This document shows positions 41,325-51,984 of a stretch of DNA of 64,000 nt, in pieces. The notes under the pieces were generated by a model that was not told the DNA's origin, did not search any database, and was given only the letters and a program-made list of their open reading frames with translations. The DNA is from Streptomyces sindenensis (GTDB lineage: Bacteria; Actinomycetota; Actinomycetes; Streptomycetales; Streptomycetaceae), in assembly GCF_014649035.1 (NCBI RefSeq), contig NZ_BMSG01000001.1, positions 310,001 through 374,000 on the forward strand. Direction: 5' to 3'. How positions within the stretch are numbered: position 1 is the first letter of the stretch; the number at the start of each line of letters is the position of its first letter. The translations under genes and the position numbers were made by a program.

Positions 41325-42575
41325 ATGACCCAGCACACCGGGCCTCGGAACACCGGCCCACAGCACCCCGGGCCCCCGGACCCCCGACGGCCCCACGACC
41401 CGCCGACCACCCCGCTCGTGCTCACCCCGCCCGCACCCGTCGCCCCCGTCCGGGCCGAGCAGGCGACCGGGCTCGTCCCGGTCGCGGAGGACGTGCGCGC
41501 CGACATGCTGCGGCGAGCCGAGGAGTACGTCGACGGGCTCGCCGGACTCGACGCCCGCTCCCCCGAGTTCGGCGCCCGGGTCGCCGAGATCGCCGCGCTC
41601 GGGCACGGCGACATCCGGGGCGCCGCCCAGCAGTCCAACCGGATGCTGGACCGCACCGTCCGCTCGCTGGCCTCCGGCGAGGGCGACGCCCCGGCCCGGG
41701 TGGGCTCCTCGCTGGTCGAGCTGCGCCGCACGGTGGAGGACCTCGACCCGCGGGACACCCAGGGGCGCGGGGCGCGCCGGCTGCTGTCGCGGCTGCCGGG
41801 CGGACGCCGACTGCGCGACCATGTCGCGAGGTACGCCTCCGCCAGGGACACCCTCGACCGGATCGTCGGCTCGCTCCGTAGCGGGCAGGACGAACTGCGG
41901 CGCGACAACGCGGTGTTGCACACCGAACGCACCCGCCTGTGGGACACCATGGGGAAGTTGCAGGAGTACGAGGTCCTCACCGCGGCCCTCGCCGACGTCG
42001 TGGAGCGGCGCGTCGCGGAGGCCGGGGATGCGGGCGACCCGGTGCGGGCGGACGCGCTGCGGGCCGACGTCCTCTTTCCCGTACGGCAGAAGCACCAGGA
42101 TCTGCTGACCCAGATCGCGGTCTGCGCCCAGGGGTACCTGGCGATGGACGTCGTACGGCGCAACAACGACGAGCTGATCAAGGGCGTCGACCGGGCGGCC
42201 ACCACCACCGTCTCCGCGCTGCGGATCGCGGTGATGCTCTCCTCGGCGCTGGAGAACCAGCGCCGGGTGACCGAGCAGGTGCGGGTGCTGCGTACCACCA
42301 CCGAGGACCTGATCCGGGGCAACGCGGAGATGCTCGCCACCCAGAGCGGGGAGATCCAGCGCATCGCGGCCGACCCGGCGGTCGGGGCCGAGACCCTGCG
42401 GACGGCGTTCGGCCAGATCTACGCCACGCTCGACGCCATCGACACGTACAAGGCGCGGGCGACCGAGACCATGGCCGCCACCGTGGCGTCGCTGACCGCC
42501 GAACTCCACGAGGCCGGGAGCCGGCTGGAACGGGTCCGCGCGGCCGACGTGACGCTGGACGGGGGCCGCTCGTGA
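41325..42575 (+). CDS. TelA/KlaA-like toxic-anion-resistance family protein
   Basis: 416 residues. A Pro-rich N-terminal 60 residues is followed by the long helical TelA domain: FGARVAEIAALGHGDIRGAA, QQSNRMLDRTVRSLASGEGD, LDRIVGSLRSGQDELRRDNA, and the conserved AMDVVRRNNDELIKGVDRAA then TTTVSALRIAVMLSSALENQ. TelA proteins occur in tellurite-resistance and Ter stress clusters; their biochemistry is poorly defined. AGGAG precedes the ATG. It overlaps the next gene by GTGA. Confidence 0.85.
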   Translation: MTQHTGPRNTGPQHPGPPDPRRPHDPPTTPLVLTPPAPVAPVRAEQATGLVPVAEDVRADMLRRAEEYVDGLAGLDARSPEFGARVAEIAALGHGDIRGAAQQSNRMLDRTVRSLASGEGDAPARVGSSLVELRRTVEDLDPRDTQGRGARRLLSRLPGGRRLRDHVARYASARDTLDRIVGSLRSGQDELRRDNAVLHTERTRLWDTMGKLQEYEVLTAALADVVERRVAEAGDAGDPVRADALRADVLFPVRQKHQDLLTQIAVCAQGYLAMDVVRRNNDELIKGVDRAATTTVSALRIAVMLSSALENQRRVTEQVRVLRTTTEDLIRGNAEMLATQSGEIQRIAADPAVGAETLRTAFGQIYATLDAIDTYKARATETMAATVASLTAELHEAGSRLERVRAADVTLDGGRS

Positions 42576-44206
42576 GAGACCGCCGACCGCCCCACGCCCG
42601 TCGGCCGCCGTACGCCCGCCGCGTACTTCTCCCGCTGCTGGCCGCCGCCCTGCTGCTCCCGCTCGCCGCCTGTACGTCCGACGGGGGTGACGGGCGGGGC
42701 TCCGGGCCGGGCCGCTCCGACGACGGGCGGGCCCGCACGGGCACGCTGCGCGTCCTGGCCTCCAGTGAACTCAGCGACATGAAAGCCCTGTTGGAGGAGG
42801 CGCGGAAGGCGACCGGGATCACCGTGCGGCCCACCTGGGCGGGCACGCTGGACGCCGTCGAACGCCTGGCGTCCGGCAGGGCGGACGGGGCGTTCGACGC
42901 GGTGTGGCTGTCGTCCAACGACTACCTGCGCCTCGACCCGGAGGCCGCCGGGCGGATCGCTTCGGAGACCCCGCTGATGGCGTCCCCGGTCGCCCTCGGG
43001 GTACGGCCCGCGACGATGCGGCGGCTCGGCTGGGACGCCGCTTCGGTCAGCTGGGCGCAGGTCCACCGGGCGGTCGCGGCCGGAGACCTGACGTACGGGA
43101 TGACCGACCCGAACCGCTCCAACTCCGGTTTCTCCGCGCTGATCTCCATCGCCTCCGGGCTCTCCGGCGCCCAGGCGGCGCTCACCGACGACGATGTCCG
43201 CAGGGCCGGGCCGAAACTGCGGGAGTTCTTCGCGGGGCAGCGGCTGACCTCCGGTTCCTCGGGGTGGCTGGCCTCGGCGTACGCCCGGCGCTCCACCGTG
43301 GACGCGCTGATCAACTACGAGTCGGTGCTGCTGTCGCTGAACCGGGACGACGACGCCGGGCTGACCGTGATCCGCCCGCGCGACGGGGTCGTGACCGCCG
43401 ACTACCCGCTGAGCGCGCTCACCGGCGCCACGCCGGAGGCCCGGGACGCCGTGCGGACGCTGACCGAGCACTTCCGGTCCACCGCCGTGCAGCGGGAGAT
43501 CACCGCGCGGACGCTGCGCCGCCCGGTCGTCGCCGCCGCGCGTCCCGCCGACCCGCTCGCGCCCGAGCAGCGCCGCGAACTGCCGTTCCCCGGTTCGCGA
43601 TCGGTGGCGGACGGGCTGCTGTCCTCGTACGAACACCGCCTGCGACGCCCTTCGCGGACCGTGTACGTCCTGGACACCTCCGGGTCGATGAAGGGCCGGC
43701 GCCTCGCGCAGCTGAAGTCCGCGCTGAACGGGCTGACCGGCCACTTCCGGGAGCGCGAGCAGGTGACGCTGCTGCCGTTCGGGTCGGCCGTCAAGCAGGT
43801 CCGTACGCACACCGTCGACCCGGCGGACCCGAAGGCGGGCCCGGCGGCGATCCGGGCGGACGCGGCGGCGCTGAGCGCCGAGGGGGACACGGCGATCTAC
43901 TCCTCGCTCGCCGCGGCCTACGACCACCTGGGTCCCGACACCGAGTCCGCGTTCACCTCCATCGTGCTGATGACGGACGGTGAGAACACGGCCGGCCGGT
44001 CGGCGGCGGAGTTCGAGGCGTTCTACCGGGCGCTGCCCGAGGCCCGGCGGGTCACCCCGGTGTTCCCGGTCGTGTTCGGGGACTCCGACCGCTCGGAGCT
44101 GGAGGCGATCGCCGCGCTGACGGGCGGCCGGCTCTTCGACGGGACGAAGGAGGAGGGCCCCGGATCGCTGGACGGCGCGTTCGAGGAGATCCGTGGCTAC
44201 CAGTGA
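42572..44206 (+). CDS. lipoprotein with solute-binding domain fused to vWA
   Basis: 544 residues. The lipobox is LPLAAC with C34. Residues about 55-330 form a solute-binding domain (TLRVLASSELSDMKALLEEA, FDAVWLSSNDYLRL, YGMTDPNRSNSGFSALISIA). Residues about 350-540 form a von Willebrand A domain with the MIDAS motif DTSGSMKG, a downstream T in GDTAIYSS and D in LMTDGENT. It is an extracellular membrane-tethered protein, probably binding a ligand in one half and a protein partner through metal in the other. GTG start overlaps the telA-like stop. Confidence 0.85.
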   Translation: MRDRRPPHARRPPYARRVLLPLLAAALLLPLAACTSDGGDGRGSGPGRSDDGRARTGTLRVLASSELSDMKALLEEARKATGITVRPTWAGTLDAVERLASGRADGAFDAVWLSSNDYLRLDPEAAGRIASETPLMASPVALGVRPATMRRLGWDAASVSWAQVHRAVAAGDLTYGMTDPNRSNSGFSALISIASGLSGAQAALTDDDVRRAGPKLREFFAGQRLTSGSSGWLASAYARRSTVDALINYESVLLSLNRDDDAGLTVIRPRDGVVTADYPLSALTGATPEARDAVRTLTEHFRSTAVQREITARTLRRPVVAAARPADPLAPEQRRELPFPGSRSVADGLLSSYEHRLRRPSRTVYVLDTSGSMKGRRLAQLKSALNGLTGHFREREQVTLLPFGSAVKQVRTHTVDPADPKAGPAAIRADAAALSAEGDTAIYSSLAAAYDHLGPDTESAFTSIVLMTDGENTAGRSAAEFEAFYRALPEARRVTPVFPVVFGDSDRSELEAIAALTGGRLFDGTKEEGPGSLDGAFEEIRGYQ

Positions 44207-44888
44207 CGAGACGCGGAGGAAGGGCAGGCCGGTGGCGGCCCGGGTCCTCGGCTATCTGGAATCGACCCGCAATCTGACCGGCAGCGCGGCGGCCCTCGGC
44301 GGTCTCCTCCTCACCTTCGCCGGGTTCGGGGGCGTGTACTGGCCGGTGGTGGTCGGCGGGCTGTACGGGGCGGGCGCACTGCTCGCCCCGCCGCTGCGCC
44401 CGCCCGCCCCCGCGTTCGAGGAACCGTCGTCCCGGCTGGACGAGCTGCGGGCCGACCTCGCGACCTTGCGGGCGTACCTGGAGCAGGTGGCTCCGCCGCC
44501 GGCCGCGGCGGAGCGTCTGGAGGCGCTGACCGGCCTGCTGGACGGGCTCCTGGCGCCGGGCTGGGCCTCGGAGGCGCTGGCGGACGACCCGGAGGGCGTG
44601 CACGTGGTGGCGCGGGCGGTGCGGCGGGACGTACCGGAATCCGTGGACGCGTATCTGCGGACGCGGTGGTGGACGCGGCTCGCCCCCGGCGGGCGGGCCC
44701 CGGAGGAGGAGCTGGAGCGGCAGGTGTCGCTGCTGCACGGGGAGGCGCAGGCCCTGGTGGACGGGTTGCGCGAGGCCGAGGAGCTGCGCCAGCGGTCCCA
44801 CACGCGGTACCTGGAGGACCGGGGCGGCGCAGGAGCGGTGCGGGCGAGAACTGGACAAGCGGAGACGGGGCGGCCCCCGGAACCGTGA
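44193..44888 (+). CDS. two-TM membrane protein of the TelA operon
   Basis: 231 residues from GTG 44193, with GAGGAG upstream, overlapping the previous gene by 14 bases. Two TM helices lie near 30-70 (SAAALGGLLLTFAGFGGVYW, VVVGGLYGAGALLAPPLRP). The cytoplasmic remainder is helical (RLDELRADLATLRAYLEQVA, LERQVSLLHGEAQALVDGLR). It resembles the membrane proteins that accompany TelA and TerD-type genes. It is probably the inner-membrane link between the outside binding proteins and TelA. Confidence 0.7.
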   Translation: MATSDETRRKGRPVAARVLGYLESTRNLTGSAAALGGLLLTFAGFGGVYWPVVVGGLYGAGALLAPPLRPPAPAFEEPSSRLDELRADLATLRAYLEQVAPPPAAAERLEALTGLLDGLLAPGWASEALADDPEGVHVVARAVRRDVPESVDAYLRTRWWTRLAPGGRAPEEELERQVSLLHGEAQALVDGLREAEELRQRSHTRYLEDRGGAGAVRARTGQAETGRPPEP

Positions 44889-44905
44889 GGGGGTTCCGGG
44901 GGCCG
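44871..44905 (+). terminator. 14-bp stem terminator overlapping the last stop
   Basis: CGGCCCCCGGAACC at 44871-44884 pairs perfectly with 44892-44905. The stop codon of the membrane-protein gene lies in the 7-nt loop, so translation to the end would compete with folding. Confidence 0.8.
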
Positions 44906-45058
44906 GGAGGGGTGTTCTTGGTCGGGAACAGGCCCTCCGGGGCCGTCGGCGACGACTGGCGCGACGACAGGCCCCGTACCGCGGCGGATCGTTCGGCCCC
45001 ACAGGTCAGGGCGGATGTCCGATGGACCCGGCCGCGGGGTCCGTGGGGTGTGCCGGGA

Positions 45059-46882
45059 TCAGCCCAGGCGCTCGACGAGCGCGTGGTACTCGTCCCACAG
45101 CTCCTTCGGCGTGTGGTCGCCGAAGGTGTTCAGGTGCTCGGGGACCAGGGCGGCCTCCTCGCGCCAGACCTCCTTGTCGACGGTGAGCAGGAAGTCGAGG
45201 TCGGCCTCGGAGAGGTCCAGGCCCTCGGCGTCCAGCGCGCCCTTGGCCGGCAGGATGCCGATCGGGCTCTCGACGCCCTCGGCCGTGCCCTCCAGGCGCT
45301 CCACGATCCACTTCAGGACGCGGCTGTTCTCGCCGAAGCCGGGCCACACGAACTTGCCCGCGTCGTTCTTGCGGAACCAGTTCACGTAGTAGATCTTCGG
45401 CAGCTTGGCCTGGTCCTTGTCGGCGCCGACCTTGACCCAGTGGTTCATGTAGTCGCCCATGTTGTAACCGCAGAACGGCAGCATGGCGAACGGGTCGCGG
45501 CGCAGCTCGCCGACCTTGCCCTCGGCGGCGGCGGTCTTCTCGGAGGCCACGTTGGCGCCCAGGAAGACGCCGTGCTGCCAGTCGAAGGACTCGGTGACCA
45601 GCGGGACGGCGGAGGCGCGGCGGCCGCCGAAGAGGATCGCGGAGATCGGCACGCCCTTGGGGTCCTCCCACTCCGGCGCGATGATCGGGCACTGTCCGGC
45701 GGGGACGGTGAAGCGGGCGTTGGGGTGGGCGGCGGGCGTGGTGGACTCGGGGGTCCAGTCGTTGCCCTTCCAGTCGGTGAGGTGCGCGGGCGCCTCCTCG
45801 GTCATGCCCTCCCACCACACGTCGCCGTCGTCCGTCAGCGCGACATTGGTGAAGACGGAGTTGCCCCACATGGTCTTCATGGCGTTGGCGTTGGTGTGCT
45901 CGCCGGTGCCGGGCGCGACGCCGAAGAAGCCGGCCTCGGGGTTGATGGCGTAGAGGCGGCCGTCCTCGCCGAACCGCATCCAGGCGATGTCGTCGCCGAT
46001 GGTCTCCACGGTCCAGCCGGGGATGGTCGGCTCCAGCATGGCGAGGTTGGTCTTGCCGCAGGCCGACGGGAAGGCGGCGGCGACGTACTTGGCCTCACCG
46101 CGCGGCGGCGTCAGCTTCAGGATGAGCATGTGCTCGGCGAGCCAGCCCTCGTCGCGGGCCATGACGGAGGCGATGCGCAGGGCGTAGCACTTCTTGCCGA
46201 GCAGGGCGTTGCCGCCGTAGCCGGAGCCGTACGACCAGATCTCGCGGTCCTCGGGGAAGTGCGAGATGTACTTGGTGGAGTTGCAGGGCCACGGGACGTC
46301 CTCCTGGCCCTCCTCCAGCGGCGCGCCGAGGGTGTGGACGGCCTTCACGAAGAAGCCGTCGGTGCCCAGCTCGTCCAGGACGGCCTGGCCCATGCGGGTC
46401 ATGGTGCGCATGGCGACGGCGACGTACGCGGAGTCGGTGATCTCGACGCCGATCGCGGAGAGCGGCGAGCCGACGGGCCCCATGCAGAAGGGCACGACGT
46501 ACAGGGTGCGACCGCGCATGGACCCCCGGAAGACACCGTTCTCCCCCGTGAAGATCTCCCGCATCTCCGCGGGGTCCTTCCAGTGGTTGGTCGGCCCCGC
46601 GTCCTTCTCCTCCTTGGAGCAGATGAACGTACGGTCCTCGACGCGGGCGACGTCGGTGGGGTCGGAGGCGGCGTAGTACGAGTTGGGCCGCTTGATCTCG
46701 TCCAGCTTGGTGAACGTGCCCTTGGCGACGAGCTCCCCGCACAGGCGCTCGTACTCGGCCTCGGAGCCGTCGCACCAGACCACCCGGTCCGGCTGGGTGA
46801 TGGCTGCGATCTCGTCGACCCAGGAGATCAGCTCCTGGTGATGGGTGGGGACAGTGAGGGGAGCCGCGATGTCGCGCGCCAC
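45059..46882 (-). CDS. pckG: GTP-dependent phosphoenolpyruvate carboxykinase
   Basis: 607 residues, standard length. Landmarks are [20 protein letters not shown], the P-loop [13 protein letters not shown] with the hyper-reactive Cys, [20 protein letters not shown] with GFFGVAPGT, the catalytic [18 protein letters not shown], and [13 protein letters not shown]. It converts oxaloacetate and GTP to PEP for gluconeogenesis. GTG start with TAGGAG upstream. It is monocistronic and transcribed away from the hemolysin-III-like gene; the 216-bp gap between them shows no clear operator. Confidence 0.97.
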   Translation of the reverse strand: MARDIAAPLTVPTHHQELISWVDEIAAITQPDRVVWCDGSEAEYERLCGELVAKGTFTKLDEIKRPNSYYAASDPTDVARVEDRTFICSKEEKDAGPTNHWKDPAEMREIFTGENGVFRGSMRGRTLYVVPFCMGPVGSPLSAIGVEITDSAYVAVAMRTMTRMGQAVLDELGTDGFFVKAVHTLGAPLEEGQEDVPWPCNSTKYISHFPEDREIWSYGSGYGGNALLGKKCYALRIASVMARDEGWLAEHMLILKLTPPRGEAKYVAAAFPSACGKTNLAMLEPTIPGWTVETIGDDIAWMRFGEDGRLYAINPEAGFFGVAPGTGEHTNANAMKTMWGNSVFTNVALTDDGDVWWEGMTEEAPAHLTDWKGNDWTPESTTPAAHPNARFTVPAGQCPIIAPEWEDPKGVPISAILFGGRRASAVPLVTESFDWQHGVFLGANVASEKTAAAEGKVGELRRDPFAMLPFCGYNMGDYMNHWVKVGADKDQAKLPKIYYVNWFRKNDAGKFVWPGFGENSRVLKWIVERLEGTAEGVESPIGILPAKGALDAEGLDLSEADLDFLLTVDKEVWREEAALVPEHLNTFGDHTPKELWDEYHALVERLG

Positions 46883-47098
46883 GATCGCTCCTACGTTGAG
46901 GGTGTCAGTTGTCTGTAGGCCCCGTGGGGGCTGCGACCCGGATGCTTCGTACCCTTCGAAATCCCCTGGCGCTCATCCGGTGCCGACTGCACTCATTTGA
47001 TCATCCGACCGATCCGCCCATCTGTCCAGGGGGCCTCACACGTGAGCATCGCCACTCGTTTGCGCCCCGTATCCGCCACCTACGGTGGCGTAGGTACC

Positions 47099-47800
47099 AT
47101 GCGAGTCATGACTGACCCCGCCGCAGCCGCCACGACCCCGGGCCCCGTCGCACTCGACCCCACCCCCGTCAAGCCGCGGATGCGCGGCTGGCTGCACGCC
47201 GGAATGTTCCCGGCGGTCCTGATCGCCGGGATAACCCTGATCGCGCTGGCCGACAGCACGAGGGCCCGGATCGCCTGCACGGTCTACATCCTCAGCGCCT
47301 GCCTGCTGTTCGGCGTCAGTGCGGTCTACCACCGCGGCACCTGGGGGCCGCGCGGCGAGGCGGTGCTGCGCCGCCTGGACCACGCGAACATCTTTCTGAT
47401 CATCGCGGGCACCTACACCCCGCTGACACTGCTCCTGCTCCCCGAATCGACGGCCCGGCCCCTGCTGTGGGCGGTCTGGGCGGCCGCCGCGGCGGGCATC
47501 GCGTTCCGCGTCTTCTGGGTCGGCGCGCCGCGCTGGCTCTACACCCCGTGCTACATCGCGATGGGCTGGGCGGCGGTCTTCTTCCTGCCGGACTTCATGC
47601 GGACGGGCGGCATCGCGGTCCTGGTCCTGGTGATCGTCGGCGGGGTGCTCTACAGCGCGGGCGGCGTGATCTACGGCATCAAGAAGCCGAACCCGTCGCC
47701 GCGCTGGTTCGGCTTCCACGAGGTCTTCCACTCGCTGACGCTGGCGGCGTTCATCGCGCACTACGTGGGCATCTCGCTGGTGGCGTACCAGCACGGGTAG
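47099..47800 (+). CDS. hemolysin III/PAQR-family membrane protein
   Basis: 233 residues with seven TM helices. Family motifs are SAVYHRGTW (Ser and first His), RRLDHANIFLIIAGTYTPLT (second motif, Asp-His) and the C-terminal FGFHEVFHSLTLAAFIAHYV (H-x-x-x-H), which together bind zinc in PAQR-type hydrolases. Start is ATG 47099 or 47108; TAGGTA just upstream could be a -10 for a near-leaderless message. Its function in bacteria is unsettled. Confidence 0.85.
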   Translation: MRVMTDPAAAATTPGPVALDPTPVKPRMRGWLHAGMFPAVLIAGITLIALADSTRARIACTVYILSACLLFGVSAVYHRGTWGPRGEAVLRRLDHANIFLIIAGTYTPLTLLLLPESTARPLLWAVWAAAAAGIAFRVFWVGAPRWLYTPCYIAMGWAAVFFLPDFMRTGGIAVLVLVIVGGVLYSAGGVIYGIKKPNPSPRWFGFHEVFHSLTLAAFIAHYVGISLVAYQHG

Positions 47801-47820
47801 GCGCCTTCGGGTGACACAAG

Positions 47821-47851
47821 AGGGGCCGGTCGCACGAAGCGACCGGCCCCT
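47821..47851. terminator. bidirectional terminator
   Basis: AGGGGCCGGTCGC at 47821-47833 pairs perfectly with 47839-47851 around ACGAA, flanked by ACAAG and TTGT so the stem can extend. It separates two convergent genes and can serve both. Confidence 0.9.
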
Positions 47852-47870
47852 TGTGGCATGTGCCGGGCCC

Positions 47871-49892
<2,022 letters not shown>

Positions 49893-50076
49893 GCGGGCAG
49901 TATCGCAGCACCGGCCGCAGGAACCCCGAATCCCCCATGCACTGGCGGAGTCGGTTCCAACCGGCCGGCCTGCGAAGCCCCATCACTCGCATCGGAACTG
50001 CGGAGGCGAGCGCGACCGCAAGCACCACACGCACCCCTTCTTGTGAAGTTGACAATAACTGAGTACCTTGCGAGGC

Positions 50077-50820
50077 ATGCAAGACGATGCGTGGTCACCA
50101 CCCCCTGTACTTCTGACGGTCGATCTCGTGATCCTGACGCTGCGGGAGGGCCGTCTCCACGTGCTGGTGGTGGAGCGGGGCGAGGCCCCCTTCCGAGGAA
50201 TGCCCGCGCTGCCCGGAGGATTCCTGAACCACGATCGCGAGGAGATCCTGGATGCCGCCCACCGCGAACTGAACGAGGAAACAGCTCTGGCATCCAACTG
50301 GGTACACCTTGAGCAGTTGGCCGTGTACGGAGATTCGGATCGCGACCCCCGGGGCCGAGTCATTTCCGTGGCGCACTTGGCGATCGCGCCAGGGCTACCC
50401 GACCCGCTTGCGGGAACGGACGCCACCGATGCTTCCTGGGTTCCCGCGGAAGCCGTGCTGTCGGGGGAGGTGGAACTCGCCTTCGACCACCGTCGAATCG
50501 CAACGGACGGGATCGAACACGCACGCACCAAGCTTGAGTTCTCGTCGCTGGCCACCGCGTTCTGCGAGGAGGAGTTCACCATCGCAGAGCTGCAACAGGT
50601 GTACGAGGCAGTCTGGGGAACCAAACTCGACACTCGCAATTTCTACCGGAAGGTCCAAGCGGCGAAGGGATTCATCATTCCCGTCGGCACGGACCGCAGG
50701 AGCACGGGCGGGCGACCGGCACGGCTGTACCGGGCCGGTCCGAAAACCGTCCTGTTCCCACCGCTGATCCAACCCACGCCGTCCGCAACAGAAGAGAACC
50801 CGAACGGGGAAGAGGAATAG
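50077..50820 (+). CDS. NrtR-like Nudix/winged-helix regulator
   Basis: 247 residues. The N-terminal Nudix domain (about 15-145) has the box GGFLNHDREEILDAAHRELN then EETAL; the REL..EE core is kept, spacing from the first Gly is one longer and the usual EExG Gly is Ala, so hydrolysis is uncertain. The C-terminal half (about 155-225) is a winged helix (FTIAELQQVYEAVWGTKLDT, RNFYRKVQAAKGFI), as in NrtR repressors that sense ADP-ribose-type nucleotides. It starts the four-gene operon, with the next gene directly abutting. TTGACA at 50049-50054 and an AGTT...AACT repeat upstream may be promoter and operator. Confidence 0.85.
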   Translation: MQDDAWSPPPVLLTVDLVILTLREGRLHVLVVERGEAPFRGMPALPGGFLNHDREEILDAAHRELNEETALASNWVHLEQLAVYGDSDRDPRGRVISVAHLAIAPGLPDPLAGTDATDASWVPAEAVLSGEVELAFDHRRIATDGIEHARTKLEFSSLATAFCEEEFTIAELQQVYEAVWGTKLDTRNFYRKVQAAKGFIIPVGTDRRSTGGRPARLYRAGPKTVLFPPLIQPTPSATEENPNGEEE

Positions 50821-51984
50821 ATGTCGACAGGCCCGGTGGTAATTCTCACTGCCCTCAATCTCGAGTACCAGGCCGTGCGCCAGAAGCTCGCTAGCCCGCA
50901 GGCGCACCTCCATGAACGTGGCACCAGGTTCGAAGTGGGAACCGTGCGGGGCACGTCGTGCCGTGTCGCACTCGGCCTGACAAGCAAAGGAAATCATTCC
51001 GCCGCAGTGATCGCCGAACGCGCGATTCAGGAGTTCTCGCCGGCAGCCGTACTGTTCGTCGGGGTCGCAGGCGCCTTATGGGACGCCACCAGGCTGGGTG
51101 ACGTGGTAGTGGCGTCACATGTGTACGCCTACCACGGTGGAACCAGCGAGGACGACGGGCTCAAGGCGCGCCCACGGGTGTGGGAGGCACCGCACGGGAT
51201 CATCCAGCTCGCCATGCACTTGGGCCGCTTGGGCGACTGGGCGGACTCCGCCTCCGATCCCGAGCACGCACCACAGGTGCGCTTCGGGGCGATCGCCGCC
51301 GGCGAGATCGTCCAGAACTCAAGGGTCTCGGCCGAGGCGACATGGATCCGGCAGCACTACAACGACGCGCTCGCCATCGAGATGGAAGCGGCCGGGGTGG
51401 CACAAGCGGGCCATCTCAACGGGGCGCCGGTGGCCATCATCCGGGGAATCAGCGATCGGGCGGACGGCACGAAGAACAGTACGGACGACCGCAACTGGCA
51501 GCCGCAGGCCGCAGCGAACGCGGCGGCGTTCGCCATCCGGCTGGCGGTGGAACTGGCGGGGGAGCAGGAGGAGACCGTAGTGCCCCGAGCCGAAAGTGCC
51601 CCTTCGGCCGACCGACTCGACCGACACGTCACCAACACCGCCCACAACAGCACGGTTGGCATCATGGCCGACTCGGTCACGGGCAGCAGCGTGCACATGA
51701 ACACGGCTCCAGAGGAGTCCGGACCGCTGAACCTGTTCGCGGCGCTCCATGGCTTCCGAGAGAATCTGACGCGGCACCGCGCTGAAGGCGACCTCGACCA
51801 GGACACGTACCGAGAGGCCTTGGCCGACCTGGAATCTGCCATCCGGTCAGCCGGGGAACAAACCTCCGATGCGTCGAAGCGGGCGGCCATGACGCTCAGA
51901 AGACTGCGCGGCCTGGTCGTGGAGTGCCCTGCGCTGGTGGCCGACCTGGCCCCGTTGATCGCAGCAGCCGGTGACCAGGCATGA
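50821..51984 (+). CDS. MTAN/PNP-fold nucleosidase with C-terminal amyloid-like motif
   Basis: 387 residues. Residues 1-245 are a nucleoside phosphorylase-type domain with all MTAN catalytic positions: E15 in LTALNLEYQAV, E187 and E189 in IEMEAAG, and D212 in RGISDRAD; spacing E189-D212 equals that of E. coli MTAN. Residues about 272-293 read NTAHNSTVGIMADSVTGSSV, closely matching the N-terminus of the next protein. The rest is helical. PNP-domain proteins act as nucleosidase effectors in bacterial and fungal immune systems, including ATP-cleaving ones. Codon 86 is TTA, implying bldA dependence. It abuts the Nudix gene and overlaps the next by ATGA. It is inferred to be the toxic effector. Confidence 0.8.
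   Translation: MSTGPVVILTALNLEYQAVRQKLASPQAHLHERGTRFEVGTVRGTSCRVALGLTSKGNHSAAVIAERAIQEFSPAAVLFVGVAGALWDATRLGDVVVASHVYAYHGGTSEDDGLKARPRVWEAPHGIIQLAMHLGRLGDWADSASDPEHAPQVRFGAIAAGEIVQNSRVSAEATWIRQHYNDALAIEMEAAGVAQAGHLNGAPVAIIRGISDRADGTKNSTDDRNWQPQAAANAAAFAIRLAVELAGEQEETVVPRAESAPSADRLDRHVTNTAHNSTVGIMADSVTGSSVHMNTAPEESGPLNLFAALHGFRENLTRHRAEGDLDQDTYREALADLESAIRSAGEQTSDASKRAAMTLRRLRGLVVECPALVADLAPLIAAAGDQA

Noticed and set aside
50821-51984. Housekeeping MTA/SAH nucleosidase
   Set aside because: The C-terminal extension of about 140 residues with a motif shared by the coupled membrane protein, the TTA codon and the accessory context argue against it, although the catalytic residues alone would fit.
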